Shown here: positions 33,836 through 41,392 of the stretch, piece by piece
How the letters are laid out: each line of letters begins with the position of its first letter
Position numbering within the stretch: position 1 is the first letter of the stretch
Notes under the pieces: generated by a model
Told to the model about the DNA's origin: nothing
Seen by the model: only the letters and a program-made list of their open reading frames with translations
Databases searched by the model: none
Source: Salinigranum marinum
GTDB lineage: Archaea > Halobacteriota > Halobacteria > Halobacteriales > Haloferacaceae
Direction: 5' to 3'
DNA: 64,000 bases
Assembly (NCBI RefSeq): GCF_024228675.1
Contig: NZ_CP100463.1
Location: 124,001-188,000 of the forward strand
Position numbers and translations under genes: made by a program

Positions 33836-34273
33836 TCAGCTCAGTCCCAGCGTCGGGCGAACCCACGCGCCCATGCGCTCGACCGCGTGATCGGCTTCGC
33901 TCTCACGCCCGGCCGAGTACGCAAACGCGTGCTGCACGTCGGGGACGACTTCGACCGTGACGTCGACCCCCGACGTCTCGGCTTTCGCCGCGAACCGCCG
34001 GGCGTCGTCGACGAGCGCCTCGCCGCTGCCCACGTGGATCAGCACCGGCGGAACCCCCGTCAGATCGGCGTGTAACGGACTGGCCAACGGATCCGTTGGT
34101 GAACCGTCTCCGAGGAACAGGTCGGCCATCACTTCGACGAGCCCCCGCTGGACCAGCGCGTCGGTCGACGCGTTGCTGTCGAGGGAATCACCGTTCAGCT
34201 CTATGTCGTACCACGGAGAGATCGGCATGATGGCGGCCGGCAGAGGGTCGCCCTGGCTCACGACAGTACCCAT
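33836..34273 (-). pseudogene. Alpha/beta hydrolase (HSL-like), C-terminal fragment
   Basis: 145 residues matching the C-terminal part of hormone-sensitive-lipase-like alpha/beta hydrolases: AAIMPISPWYDIELNGDS, PLASPLHADLTGVPPVLIHVGSGEAL with the catalytic Asp region, and VEVVPDVQHAFAY with the catalytic His. The first half of the fold, including the oxyanion HGGG and the nucleophile GDSAGG, is absent. Upstream of the ATG at 34,273 the DNA turns abruptly AT-rich (CATAATAAATAAATGC) with no homologous frame, so the gene has lost about 150 residues. A stand-alone function is unlikely. Confidence 0.75.
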
Positions 34274-34544
34274 ACATAATAAATAAATGCTTAGGTTATG
34301 TGATTAACCCGTCTGATCGTACAGGAGAGACGACCGTACGGACGGCTGGGAGACAGGGTCGACGACCGCGTCCCCACAGCACGTGCGTCTCGGTCGTCTC
34401 CGGGCCCGGAGCGGTGGCGGGCCGTCGGCGAACGGGTCCGGCCTCCACTCGGCTGCCGTGTAGAACTCCAGCCGAGTGAGAGAATCGAGAGTGGGGGTGC
34501 GCGAGATGCGAGTACCTATGGGTCTCCGACCGTGAGAGCGGACG

Positions 34545-35468
34545 ATGACCGAGTTGTCGCACGCGAACGCCGGCTACCGACGACTGTTCGACCGCGAGGG
34601 GTTATCGTTCGGGATCGGCTTCCCGCTGACGGGAGTGCGGGAGTCGACACCAGCCGTCGAGCGCGAGGTTCGACTCGCACGTCACGCCGAGTCGGTTGGC
34701 TTCGACGGGCTCTGGGCACGGGACGTGCCGACGTACTGGCCGCGGTTCGGAGACGCCGGCGGGGCGTTCGACACCTGGCCGTTGCTCTCGCACGTGGCCG
34801 CGGAGACCGACGAGGTCGCACTCGGGACGTCGAGCGTCGTCCTCCCGCTCCGACACCCGATCCACGTCGCGAAGTCCGCCGCGACCGTCGACAGGCTCTC
34901 CGGTGGCCGACTCGTCCTCGGCGTCGCCTCGGGCGACCGCGACCCCGAATACCCCGCGTTCGGCGTCGACCCGGCCGACCGAGGACGACTGTTCAGAGAG
35001 CGCGTCGACGCCCTCCGGACGCTCTGGCGTGAGCCGTATCCGACGGTCGACGGCTCGTGGGGACACCTCGACGGCGACGTGGACGTCCTCCCGAAGCCGA
35101 CCACAGAGACGCTCCCCCTCCTGCCGACGGGGAACGCCCGGCAGTCGACGGAGTGGATCGCCCAGCACGGCGACGGCTGGCTGTTCTACCACCTCCCGGA
35201 CGACACGCTCAGGACGTACGTCGACAGGTGGCGGGAGCTCGCCGGCGACAAACCCTTCCTCATCGCGGTGCGCGTCGCACTCGCGGACGACGCGGACGCC
35301 GACCCGGAGCACCTCCACCTCGGCTACCGCGCCGGCACCGAGTGGTTCCGAACGTACTTCGGTCGGCTCGAGGAGTTCGGCGTCGATCACGTGATCGTCG
35401 GCCTCCAGGCCGACGACCCACAGCGCGCGATGACGACGTTCGCCACCGAGGTCGTCGACGGACGCTGA
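34545..35468 (+). CDS. LLM class (luciferase-like) oxidoreductase
   Basis: 307-residue flavin-dependent monooxygenase/reductase-like barrel. Features are FGIGFPLTGVRES at the start, FDGLWARDVPTYWPRFGDAGGAFDTWPLLSHVAAET, LPLRHPIHVAKSAATVDRLSGGRLVLGVASGD (the family hallmark) and PTGNARQSTEWIAQHGDGWLFY. It belongs to the TIGR03571-like haloarchaeal/bacterial subgroup by general appearance. FMN or F420 is the expected cofactor. It is monocistronic, and the substrate is unknown. Confidence 0.88.
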   Translation: MTELSHANAGYRRLFDREGLSFGIGFPLTGVRESTPAVEREVRLARHAESVGFDGLWARDVPTYWPRFGDAGGAFDTWPLLSHVAAETDEVALGTSSVVLPLRHPIHVAKSAATVDRLSGGRLVLGVASGDRDPEYPAFGVDPADRGRLFRERVDALRTLWREPYPTVDGSWGHLDGDVDVLPKPTTETLPLLPTGNARQSTEWIAQHGDGWLFYHLPDDTLRTYVDRWRELAGDKPFLIAVRVALADDADADPEHLHLGYRAGTEWFRTYFGRLEEFGVDHVIVGLQADDPQRAMTTFATEVVDGR

Positions 35469-35662
35469 CCGAATCGCCCGCGACCGACGGTGTACGCCAT
35501 CGACTCAACAGTCGGTGACGAACGACGACAGCACGTAACGGGGACGTGCGACGTACCCCTCTCGGTACAGGGGACGTGTGCAGCGCGACCACCGAAACCG
35601 ATCACGTCTCGTGCGTTTCGACAGAGCCGGTGGTTTATATTCGCGCGGAGTAGCTACCGGAT

Positions 35663-37891
35663 ATGAACGCGCAGACGCGGACGCTGCTCGATCAGCTTTC
35701 GTCCGAGCGGCGAGCCGAGATCGAAGCACACGTCGAGAGGTCGCTCTCCGAGCTATCTCTCGAACAGAAAGTGGGGCAACTGAACCAGGTGAACGCCGAC
35801 TTCGCGACGGGAACCGCCGTCGGCGATATGGACCTCGAGCAGGGGATTCTGGACGGCGACATCGGTTCGGTTCTCAACTGCAAAGACCTCGAAGAGGCCC
35901 GGCGGCTCCAAGAACTCGCAGTCGAGGAGTCCGACCACGGGGTCCCGCTCGTGCTGGCGCTGGACGTCATCCACGGCCATCGGACGATCTTCCCGATCCC
36001 GCTCGGCGAGGCGGCCTCGTGGGATCCGGAACTCGCGGAGCTGTCGGCTCGCGTCGCCGCGGTCGAGGCGGCCGCGAACGGGGTGCAGTGGACGTTCGCA
36101 CCGTCGGTCGACGTCAGCCGCGACCCACGCTGGGGCCGTGTCATGGAGGCGGCGGGCGAGGACCCGTACCTCTCCGGAGCGCTCTCGAACGCACGCGTCC
36201 GTGGCTTTCAGGGCGACGACCTCACCGCCGACGACACCGTCCTCGCGTGTGCGAAACACTACGTCGGCTACGGTGCCTCCGAGGCCGGCCGCGAGTACAA
36301 CACCGTCGACGTCTCCGAGACGAACCTCCGCGAGATCCACCTGCCGCCCTTCGAGGCCAGTCTAGAAGCGGGCGTCGGCAGCGTGATGAACGCGTTCAAC
36401 CTCTACGAGCGGATCCCGGCCAGCAGCAACGGGGAACTGGTCAACGAGCTGTTGCGCGGGGAACTCGGCTTCGAGGACCTCGTCGTGTCCGACTGGAACT
36501 CGTTCGGCGAACTCCTCGAACACGGCGTCGCCGAGGATCTGCGTGACGTGGCCCGGGCGTGCATCGAGGCTGGCTCCGACGTCGACATGGTCAGCGGTGC
36601 CTACGCGACCGAACTGGTCGGACTGGTCGAAGACGGCGTCGTCGACGAGTCGCTCGTCGATCAGGCGGTCCGACGCCTGCTCACCGTCAAAGGTGCACTG
36701 GGCCTGTTCGAGGACCCTTACCGGTACTTCGACGAGGAGCGCCGATCCGAGCGGACCCTCACCGACGAGCACCGCGAGGCCGCCCGCGAGGTCGCCCGCG
36801 CGTCCCAGGTCCTCTTGAAAAACGACGACGAACTGTTGCCACTGAGCGGTGACGACGAGATCGCACTCGTCGGTGGACTCGCAGACAGCGCGACCGACAT
36901 GCTCGGTGCCTGGCGTGCCGAAGGCACACCGGACGACGTGACCACGCTCAGGACGACACTCACCGACCGCGTCGAGAGCCTGACGTACGTCGAAGGCTGT
37001 GATCGGGACGGCGCTGTCAGCGACGAGCAACTGGAGGCGGCGGTCGAGACCGTCGCGTCCGCGGAGGTCGCAGTCGTCGCCGTCGGCGAGCGCTACAGCC
37101 AGAGCGGTGAGGCAGCGAGTCGCGCCCACCTCGACCTCCCTGGCGACCAGCGGGCACTGCTCCAAGCACTCCTCGAGACGGGGACGCCCGTCGCCGCCGT
37201 GCTGTTCAGCGGCCGACCGTTGGCGATCGACTGGGAGGCCGAACACGTCCCCGCGATCCTCGAAGCCTGGTTCCCCGGTGTCGAGGCTGGGCCCGCGATC
37301 GCCGACGTCCTCCTCGGTGCGTACAACCCGTCGGGCCGTCTCCCGATGACGTTTCCCATCACGGAAGGGCAGATACCCATCTACTACAACCGTCTGAAAA
37401 CCGGGCGGCCGGCGGAGGACGCCGACGTGGACCTGACGGAACCACCGGCGGACCACGCTGAAAAATACGTGTCGCGGTATCTCGACGTTCCGAACGAACC
37501 GCTGTACGCCTTCGGCCACGGGGAGAGCTACACCGACTTCGCGTACACCGACGTGTCGCTCGGAGCGACGACGATCACGCCCGAAGACTCCCTCTCCATC
37601 GACGTTGCCGTCGAGAACACCGGCGACCGGGCCGGGACCGAGGTGGTTCAGGTGTACGTCAGAGACCCGGTCGGCAGTCGCGCACGACCGGTCAGAGAGC
37701 TGGTTCGCTTCGAGAACGCCACCCTCGCTGCTGGCGAGTCGGCGACCGTTTCGTTCGAGTTGACGACTGCCGACCTCGCGTTCTGGACGGCAAACGAAGA
37801 GTACGCCGCGGAACCCGGCGAGTTCGAGGTGCAGGTCGGCCACGCAGCCGACGATATCGCCGTCGTCGAGACGTTCGAACTAGCCGAGTAA
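35663..37891 (+). CDS. Glycoside hydrolase family 3 beta-glucosidase
   Basis: 742-residue GH3 enzyme. The N-terminal barrel has EQKVGQLNQVN, QWTFAPSVDVSRDPRWGRVMEAAGEDPYL, AKHYVGYG (substrate-binding Lys-His) and the nucleophile Asp in DLVVSDWNS. The alpha/beta sandwich domain (about 370-560) follows with LLKNDDELLPL. The C-terminal fibronectin III-like domain ends with the RELVRFENATLAAGES region. No signal peptide is seen, so it is cytosolic or leaderless. It resembles bacterial BglX in length. A TATA-like TTTATATTC at 35,633-35,641 precedes the ATG by 22 bases, suggesting a leaderless message. It should split beta-linked oligosaccharides. Confidence 0.93.
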   Translation: MNAQTRTLLDQLSSERRAEIEAHVERSLSELSLEQKVGQLNQVNADFATGTAVGDMDLEQGILDGDIGSVLNCKDLEEARRLQELAVEESDHGVPLVLALDVIHGHRTIFPIPLGEAASWDPELAELSARVAAVEAAANGVQWTFAPSVDVSRDPRWGRVMEAAGEDPYLSGALSNARVRGFQGDDLTADDTVLACAKHYVGYGASEAGREYNTVDVSETNLREIHLPPFEASLEAGVGSVMNAFNLYERIPASSNGELVNELLRGELGFEDLVVSDWNSFGELLEHGVAEDLRDVARACIEAGSDVDMVSGAYATELVGLVEDGVVDESLVDQAVRRLLTVKGALGLFEDPYRYFDEERRSERTLTDEHREAAREVARASQVLLKNDDELLPLSGDDEIALVGGLADSATDMLGAWRAEGTPDDVTTLRTTLTDRVESLTYVEGCDRDGAVSDEQLEAAVETVASAEVAVVAVGERYSQSGEAASRAHLDLPGDQRALLQALLETGTPVAAVLFSGRPLAIDWEAEHVPAILEAWFPGVEAGPAIADVLLGAYNPSGRLPMTFPITEGQIPIYYNRLKTGRPAEDADVDLTEPPADHAEKYVSRYLDVPNEPLYAFGHGESYTDFAYTDVSLGATTITPEDSLSIDVAVENTGDRAGTEVVQVYVRDPVGSRARPVRELVRFENATLAAGESATVSFELTTADLAFWTANEEYAAEPGEFEVQVGHAADDIAVVETFELAE

Positions 37892-38083
37892 CGGAGCGCG
37901 GGCCACGGAGTCGTGAGATCACGACACGGTCCGGTTCGGTGTCCGGAACGGTCCCGACAAGACGGTAGCGTTCGCCGTCACACGACCGCTGGCGTCTGTC
38001 GTGACCTCGTCGATCCGACCGGCGGAGCCCGTTGGACGGCAGTTCACCGCACACTTTTGTCGGCGAGTCTATAATAACGACGC

Positions 38084-38827
38084 ATGACGCTCGGGAACCC
38101 ATCACGCCGAACAGTGGCCACCGTCGTCGCCGCCGTGCTCCTCTCGGCGGTCATAAACGTCGCGGTCGGTGCCGTCAGGCTCGTCCGAACCGACGGCGGG
38201 GGCGGTTGGCAGGCCAGCGGGTCCGTGCCGCTCCCGAGCCCGGACCTCACAGGGGACGTGTCCGTCGAGGACGCGATCGCGAACCGGCGTTCCAGACGCG
38301 AGTACGACGACCGCGCACTCGACCGTCGGGAGCTGGGGCAGTTACTCTGGGCGACCCAGGGCGTGACCGACCGGGTCGCCGGGTACCGGGCTGCGCCGAG
38401 CGCCGGCGCACGCTACCCGCTGGAGGTGTACGTCGTCGTCGGGACACCGGGTGTCGAGGGGCTCGAACGGGGCGTCTATCGGTATCGCCCGCCGATGCAC
38501 GAACTCGTCCGTGGGAGGACGGGCGATGTCCAACGGGAGCTGCGGGCGGCGTCGGTCGATCAGGAGTTCGTCGAGGCGGCCGCAGTCGACGTCGTCATCT
38601 GTGCAGCGGACCAGCGGACGACCGCGAAGTACGGCCCCCGAGGAGAGCGACGGTACGTCCCGATGGAGGCCGGACACGCCGGACAGAACCTCTACCTGCA
38701 GGCCGAGACACTGGGACTCGCGACCGTTTCGGTCGGTGCGTTCGACGACGAGCGCGTGCGAGGGATCATCGGTGCCCCGGTCGGACAACGGCCGTTGTAC
38801 GTCTTCCCCGTCGGAGCGCGGGCGTGA
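38084..38827 (+). CDS. SagB/ThcOx family nitroreductase-like dehydrogenase
   Basis: 247-residue membrane-tethered or secreted flavoprotein. An N-terminal hydrophobic segment (TVATVVAAVLLSAVINVAVGAV) anchors an FMN-dependent nitroreductase fold with AIANRRSRREYDDRALDRRELGQLLWATQGV, APSAGARYPLEVYVVV, MEAGHAGQNLYLQAETLGLATV and a C-terminal PVGQRPLYVFPVG. SagB proteins oxidise azoline rings in peptide antibiotic synthesis, but many stand-alone versions, like this, have no peptide or cyclodehydratase nearby and an unknown substrate. Its stop overlaps the next small membrane protein gene, a probable partner. Confidence 0.85.
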   Translation: MTLGNPSRRTVATVVAAVLLSAVINVAVGAVRLVRTDGGGGWQASGSVPLPSPDLTGDVSVEDAIANRRSRREYDDRALDRRELGQLLWATQGVTDRVAGYRAAPSAGARYPLEVYVVVGTPGVEGLERGVYRYRPPMHELVRGRTGDVQRELRAASVDQEFVEAAAVDVVICAADQRTTAKYGPRGERRYVPMEAGHAGQNLYLQAETLGLATVSVGAFDDERVRGIIGAPVGQRPLYVFPVGARA

Positions 38828-38829
38828 CG

Positions 38830-39042
38830 ATGGCCGAGATCGTCTTTAGTCACGTGGGGCTCGCGACGACGACCGTGATCCACGCCCTGTTGACGCTGGT
38901 CACGGGGATCGCACTGCTGACACACCGCTACGGCTACCCGCCGCGAGGTCGCCGGTTTGCCGTCGTGCGAGTCGCTCATACGACGTTCGGCGTGCTGATG
39001 ATCGTCTATCTCGTCGCGACGTATCTCGTCGTCCCGCTTTGA
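38830..39042 (+). CDS. Small two-span membrane protein downstream of SagB-like gene
   Basis: 70 residues (MAEIVFSHVGLATTTVIHAL...) with two clear transmembrane segments separated by RYGYPPRGRRFAVVRVAH. An alternative GTG at 38,824 would overlap the SagB-like stop. It is translationally linked to that gene, so it may anchor or pass electrons to the membrane-tethered flavoprotein. Histidines within the hydrophobic segments (His8, His19, His51) could even bind haem; that is speculation. No family name is known to me. Confidence 0.6.
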   Translation: MAEIVFSHVGLATTTVIHALLTLVTGIALLTHRYGYPPRGRRFAVVRVAHTTFGVLMIVYLVATYLVVPL

Positions 39043-39172
39043 GCGCGCGGGGCACGCCTCGTCGACGACTGTGTTCTCCAGCGCTCACTGCCGATCAGCC
39101 CCGCTTCGATCGACCTCGGCCGTGTCCGTGACGCCTCTCGACGGTCGTGTTACAGTTCTCGGTAATTGAGCC

Positions 39173-39239
39173 TCAGTTCTCAAATTCAGGATGGCCTTCG
39201 AGACGGAACGGATAGCCGTCTCCGAACACCTCCCGAACA
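39173..39239 (-). pseudogene. C-terminal gene fragment interrupted by ISH3-type element
   Basis: Reading the minus strand across the insertion site (40,660-40,649 joined to 39,239-39,173, removing the element and one ATATT copy) gives RGNIVREVFGDGYPFRLEGH followed by PEFEN and a stop. This looks like the end of a real protein broken first by an IS200/IS605-type right end at about 40,662 and then by the ISH3-type element. Family unknown. The evidence is codon use and protein-like composition only. Confidence 0.3.
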
Positions 39240-39244
39240 ATATT

Positions 39245-40643
39245 CAGTACTTCACGAAGCCGGTTAGTTGAGACGTCTGCTTGCGGAAGGTGTGCTTAGA
39301 ACCCAGCAAGCAGACAGTAGACTCCATGAGGACCAGATTCTTAACTTCCTCGTCAACACCCTTGACGAGGAAGTTTCGATCACTCTCGGTGAGAACGCTC
39401 AGATAACGTCGGAAGAGATCTGTGAGGTCCTCGTCGGCGCGTGCGCCGACGGGACCTCAATCTCGACACTTTGTGAGAATAGTGCTAACTCCCCTCGTGC
39501 CAACGCCGTCCTCTATCATCTTCGGACGAAGTTCGAGCTGGAACAGCTCGAACGAGTCGGAAACACACTCCTCCAGCGAGATATTCTCGATGCCCTTCCC
39601 AAGCAGGTGGAGGTCGTCGCTGACCTCCACCTGCGTCCCTACTACGGTGACGAAGACGGCACAGAGGGCCTCTACCACTCGGAAGCCAAGCGTGGAACAA
39701 CCGCATTCCACGCGTACGCGACGCTGTACGCACGCGTGAAGAACAAACGCTACACGCTGGCGGTGCGCCGTCTTGTCGACGGCGACACCGCCAGCAGCGT
39801 CCTCGCCGAGTTTCTCGGTATCCTTGACGGCCTTGACCTCGGCGTCAAGGCCGTCTACCTCGATCGAGAATTCTACGACAGCAAGTGTCTCACGCTGCTG
39901 CAGGCGCACAACCACGCGTACGTCATCCCGATTATCCGGTGGGGTCAGTCGATCAAGCAAGAACTCTCCGAGGGCTGGAGTCGCGTGATTCACCACGACA
40001 TGACGGCGAAACTCGACGGTCACAGCTGGACCGTCGAGTTTCCCGTCTACATCGACTGTACCTACCAGAACGGACGATACGACGAACATGGCGTGGCGCG
40101 TCACGGCTACGCCGCTGACGCGCCGTTCATCAATTCTCCTCGCGACGCTCGATACCACTACGCGAAACGCTTCGGTATCGAGGCCAGCTACCGACTCTCC
40201 GAGCAAACGATTGCGACGACTACGACACAGGATCCGGCGGTACGGCTGCTGTACGTCGTAGTGAGTTTGCTGTTACAGAACGTGTGGCGGTATCTGCACT
40301 GGGAGTATGTGGCGACGCCCCGCCGAGGCGGGCGTCGCCTCTGGGAGTGGTCGTATAAGGAGTTCACCAACATGATCCGACGGGCAGCGTGGACGGCCCT
40401 CGCGACGCGTCGGGCCGTCCCCGCAAACCGACCGCCGGACGACCGGTTCGTCCGGTAACGACCGATCGAGTACGCCCCTGCGGTGAGTGGCAAGGCTGTC
40501 GCGTCGGCGGCGGATCGCCGCCGACAGCGACGATCTTCTCTTGATCTTCCGGTGACCCCCTCGTCAAGATCGATAGTGGAGTCGATTCGACACGGAACTT
40601 AAGCTTCAGAGGTGGTTAGCCGAGGAAGTTTCGTGAAGTACTG
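39245..40643 (+). mobile_element. ISH3-type insertion sequence, complete with 5-bp target duplication
   Basis: The ends CAGTACTTCACGAA (39,245-39,258) and TTCGTGAAGTACTG (40,630-40,643) are inverted repeats. The flanks ATATT at 39,240-39,244 and 40,644-40,648 are identical, a 5-bp target duplication. The element is about 1.4 kb with one transposase gene. A 58-base piece identical to its left end (39,242-39,299) recurs alone at 55,575-55,632. Intact ends, duplication and frame suggest a fairly recent insertion. Confidence 0.88.
39268..40458 (+). CDS. ISH3 family transposase
   Basis: 396-residue DDE transposase of the haloarchaeal ISH3 group. It contains ADSRLHEDQILNFLVNTLDEE, LVGACADGTS, VVADLHLRPYYGDEDGTEG (first catalytic Asp), AVYLDREFYD (second Asp) and AKRFGIEASYRLSEQ (catalytic Glu), then DPAVRLLYVVVSLLLQNVW and TPRRGGRRLW. 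The start is uncertain: TTG 39,268 or GTG 39,292 are both in frame before the conserved region. The reading frame is intact, so the element may still be active. A distant relative with the same C-terminal pattern lies at 48,564. Confidence 0.88.
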   Translation: MRRLLAEGVLRTQQADSRLHEDQILNFLVNTLDEEVSITLGENAQITSEEICEVLVGACADGTSISTLCENSANSPRANAVLYHLRTKFELEQLERVGNTLLQRDILDALPKQVEVVADLHLRPYYGDEDGTEGLYHSEAKRGTTAFHAYATLYARVKNKRYTLAVRRLVDGDTASSVLAEFLGILDGLDLGVKAVYLDREFYDSKCLTLLQAHNHAYVIPIIRWGQSIKQELSEGWSRVIHHDMTAKLDGHSWTVEFPVYIDCTYQNGRYDEHGVARHGYAADAPFINSPRDARYHYAKRFGIEASYRLSEQTIATTTTQDPAVRLLYVVVSLLLQNVWRYLHWEYVATPRRGGRRLWEWSYKEFTNMIRRAAWTALATRRAVPANRPPDDRFVR

Positions 40644-40661
40644 ATATTACCTCGAACTGGT

Positions 40662-40760
40662 GACATCCTCCCCGTGGTAAACGACGGGGCTTCCCGTCCC
40701 GCAGGTGGGATATTTGCTGGTCTACGACATGACCTGTTCTCGCGGGGAAAACGCCCTACT
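40662..40760 (-). ncRNA. Orphan IS200/IS605-type right end with omega-RNA-like hairpin
   Basis: On the minus strand the segment GGAAGCCCCGTCGTTTACCA followed by CGGGGAGGATGTCA has the CCCCGT...ACGGGG stem typical of the 3-prime end of haloarchaeal TnpB elements, where the guide (omega) RNA scaffold ends and the flank acts as guide. No tnpB or tnpA frame adjoins it; the sequence further back (40,700-40,780) reads with stops. It is therefore a solo end or decayed element. Its flank, the would-be guide CCAGTTCGAGGTAATAT, runs straight into the ISH3-type insertion. The identification rests on remembered resemblance. Confidence 0.5.
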
Positions 40761-40779
40761 CTCTGAATCAAACAAGTAT

Positions 40780-41133
40780 GTGGCTCTGTTGAAATCCTCT
40801 AAATCTGATATAAACGGCGTGCTGAATACAGGGCGCGAATCTTGCGAAGTGGCTAGCTGCGGGTTAGCCATAGGATATACACAGCGATTCCAAACAGTGC
40901 GACCAAGAGAGAAAGTAGGAATTGCTGGGCAATAATCAAACCGTAGAGGATAACGGCAATGACGAAGACACCTGTGAGACCGAGAGCTATCGCGTGACCT
41001 ATCAAGTTATACGTCTCATCGGAGGGCATTTTGCCTATATTTTCTGTAGAATGCAAAATGAGTTTTGATACATAGATTATATTCAGCACGACCGCAAAAA
41101 CATATCACTCTCTGAGGATTTCAACAGAGCCAC
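40780..41133. mobile_element. Small element with 20-bp perfect terminal inverted repeats
   Basis: GTGGCTCTGTTGAAATCCTC (40,780-40,799) and its exact complement (41,114-41,133) bound a 354-base element. The inner flanks also resemble one another (CGTGCTGAATA near 40,818 and, inverted, near 41,080). Similar ends occur at 43,136, 58,263 and 63,652. It has no transposase but encloses one small membrane protein gene, so it is like a MITE with cargo, or a relic of two IS ends. No target duplication is seen. Confidence 0.65.
40853..41029 (-). CDS. Small two-span membrane protein inside terminal repeats
   Basis: 58 residues from ATG 41,029 (MPSDETYNLIGHAIALGLTG...). A GTG at 41,089 would add 20 residues that look non-coding. 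Two hydrophobic segments (GHAIALGLTGVFVIAVILYG and QFLLSLLVALFGIAVYILWL) are separated by almost no loop, giving a hairpin in the membrane. It fills most of the 354-base element. Function unknown; small hydrophobic hairpins can be toxins, regulators of transporters or mere passengers. Codon use is less GC-rich than the chromosomal genes. Confidence 0.55.
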   Translation of the reverse strand: MPSDETYNLIGHAIALGLTGVFVIAVILYGLIIAQQFLLSLLVALFGIAVYILWLTRS

Positions 41134-41245
41134 TGCCGTCTTATTATCCTTAGTGCGAGAGATCTGATCTCAACTGCGTCGAAAAGGTACTGGTATTAGA
41201 CACTCACGAAAAGGGGGGTGTCTATTATATACTTGACCTGGCAAA

Positions 41246-41392
41246 ATGGAAAGTGTGACTCACGTCGCGTTATGCGCCCGCGTCTCGACCGACCGGCAAG
41301 ACCACGAACGACAGATGATGGATTTTATGACAGACTCAATTCATTTAGTAACCGCCACCCTCCACTCTTTCGAGTGTTCAACCCGTGACTAG
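41246..41392 (+). pseudogene. Serine recombinase/resolvase N-terminal fragment
   Basis: An ATG at 41,246 opens 48 codons starting MESVTHVALCARVSTDRQDH and ERQ. The ARVSTDRQDHERQ stretch is the N-terminus of serine recombinases, with the catalytic Ser in ARVST. After residue 23 the sequence departs from the family and stops at 41,392, overlapping the histidine kinase end by four bases. TATTATATACTTG (41,224-41,236) just upstream looks like its original promoter. A clear truncation, probably left by a rearrangement in this IS-rich area. Confidence 0.6.

Noticed and set aside
32018-34075. 685-codon plus-strand frame across SDR and small membrane protein genes
   Set aside because: Crosses three recognisable minus-strand genes; charged, repetitive translation typical of antisense frames.
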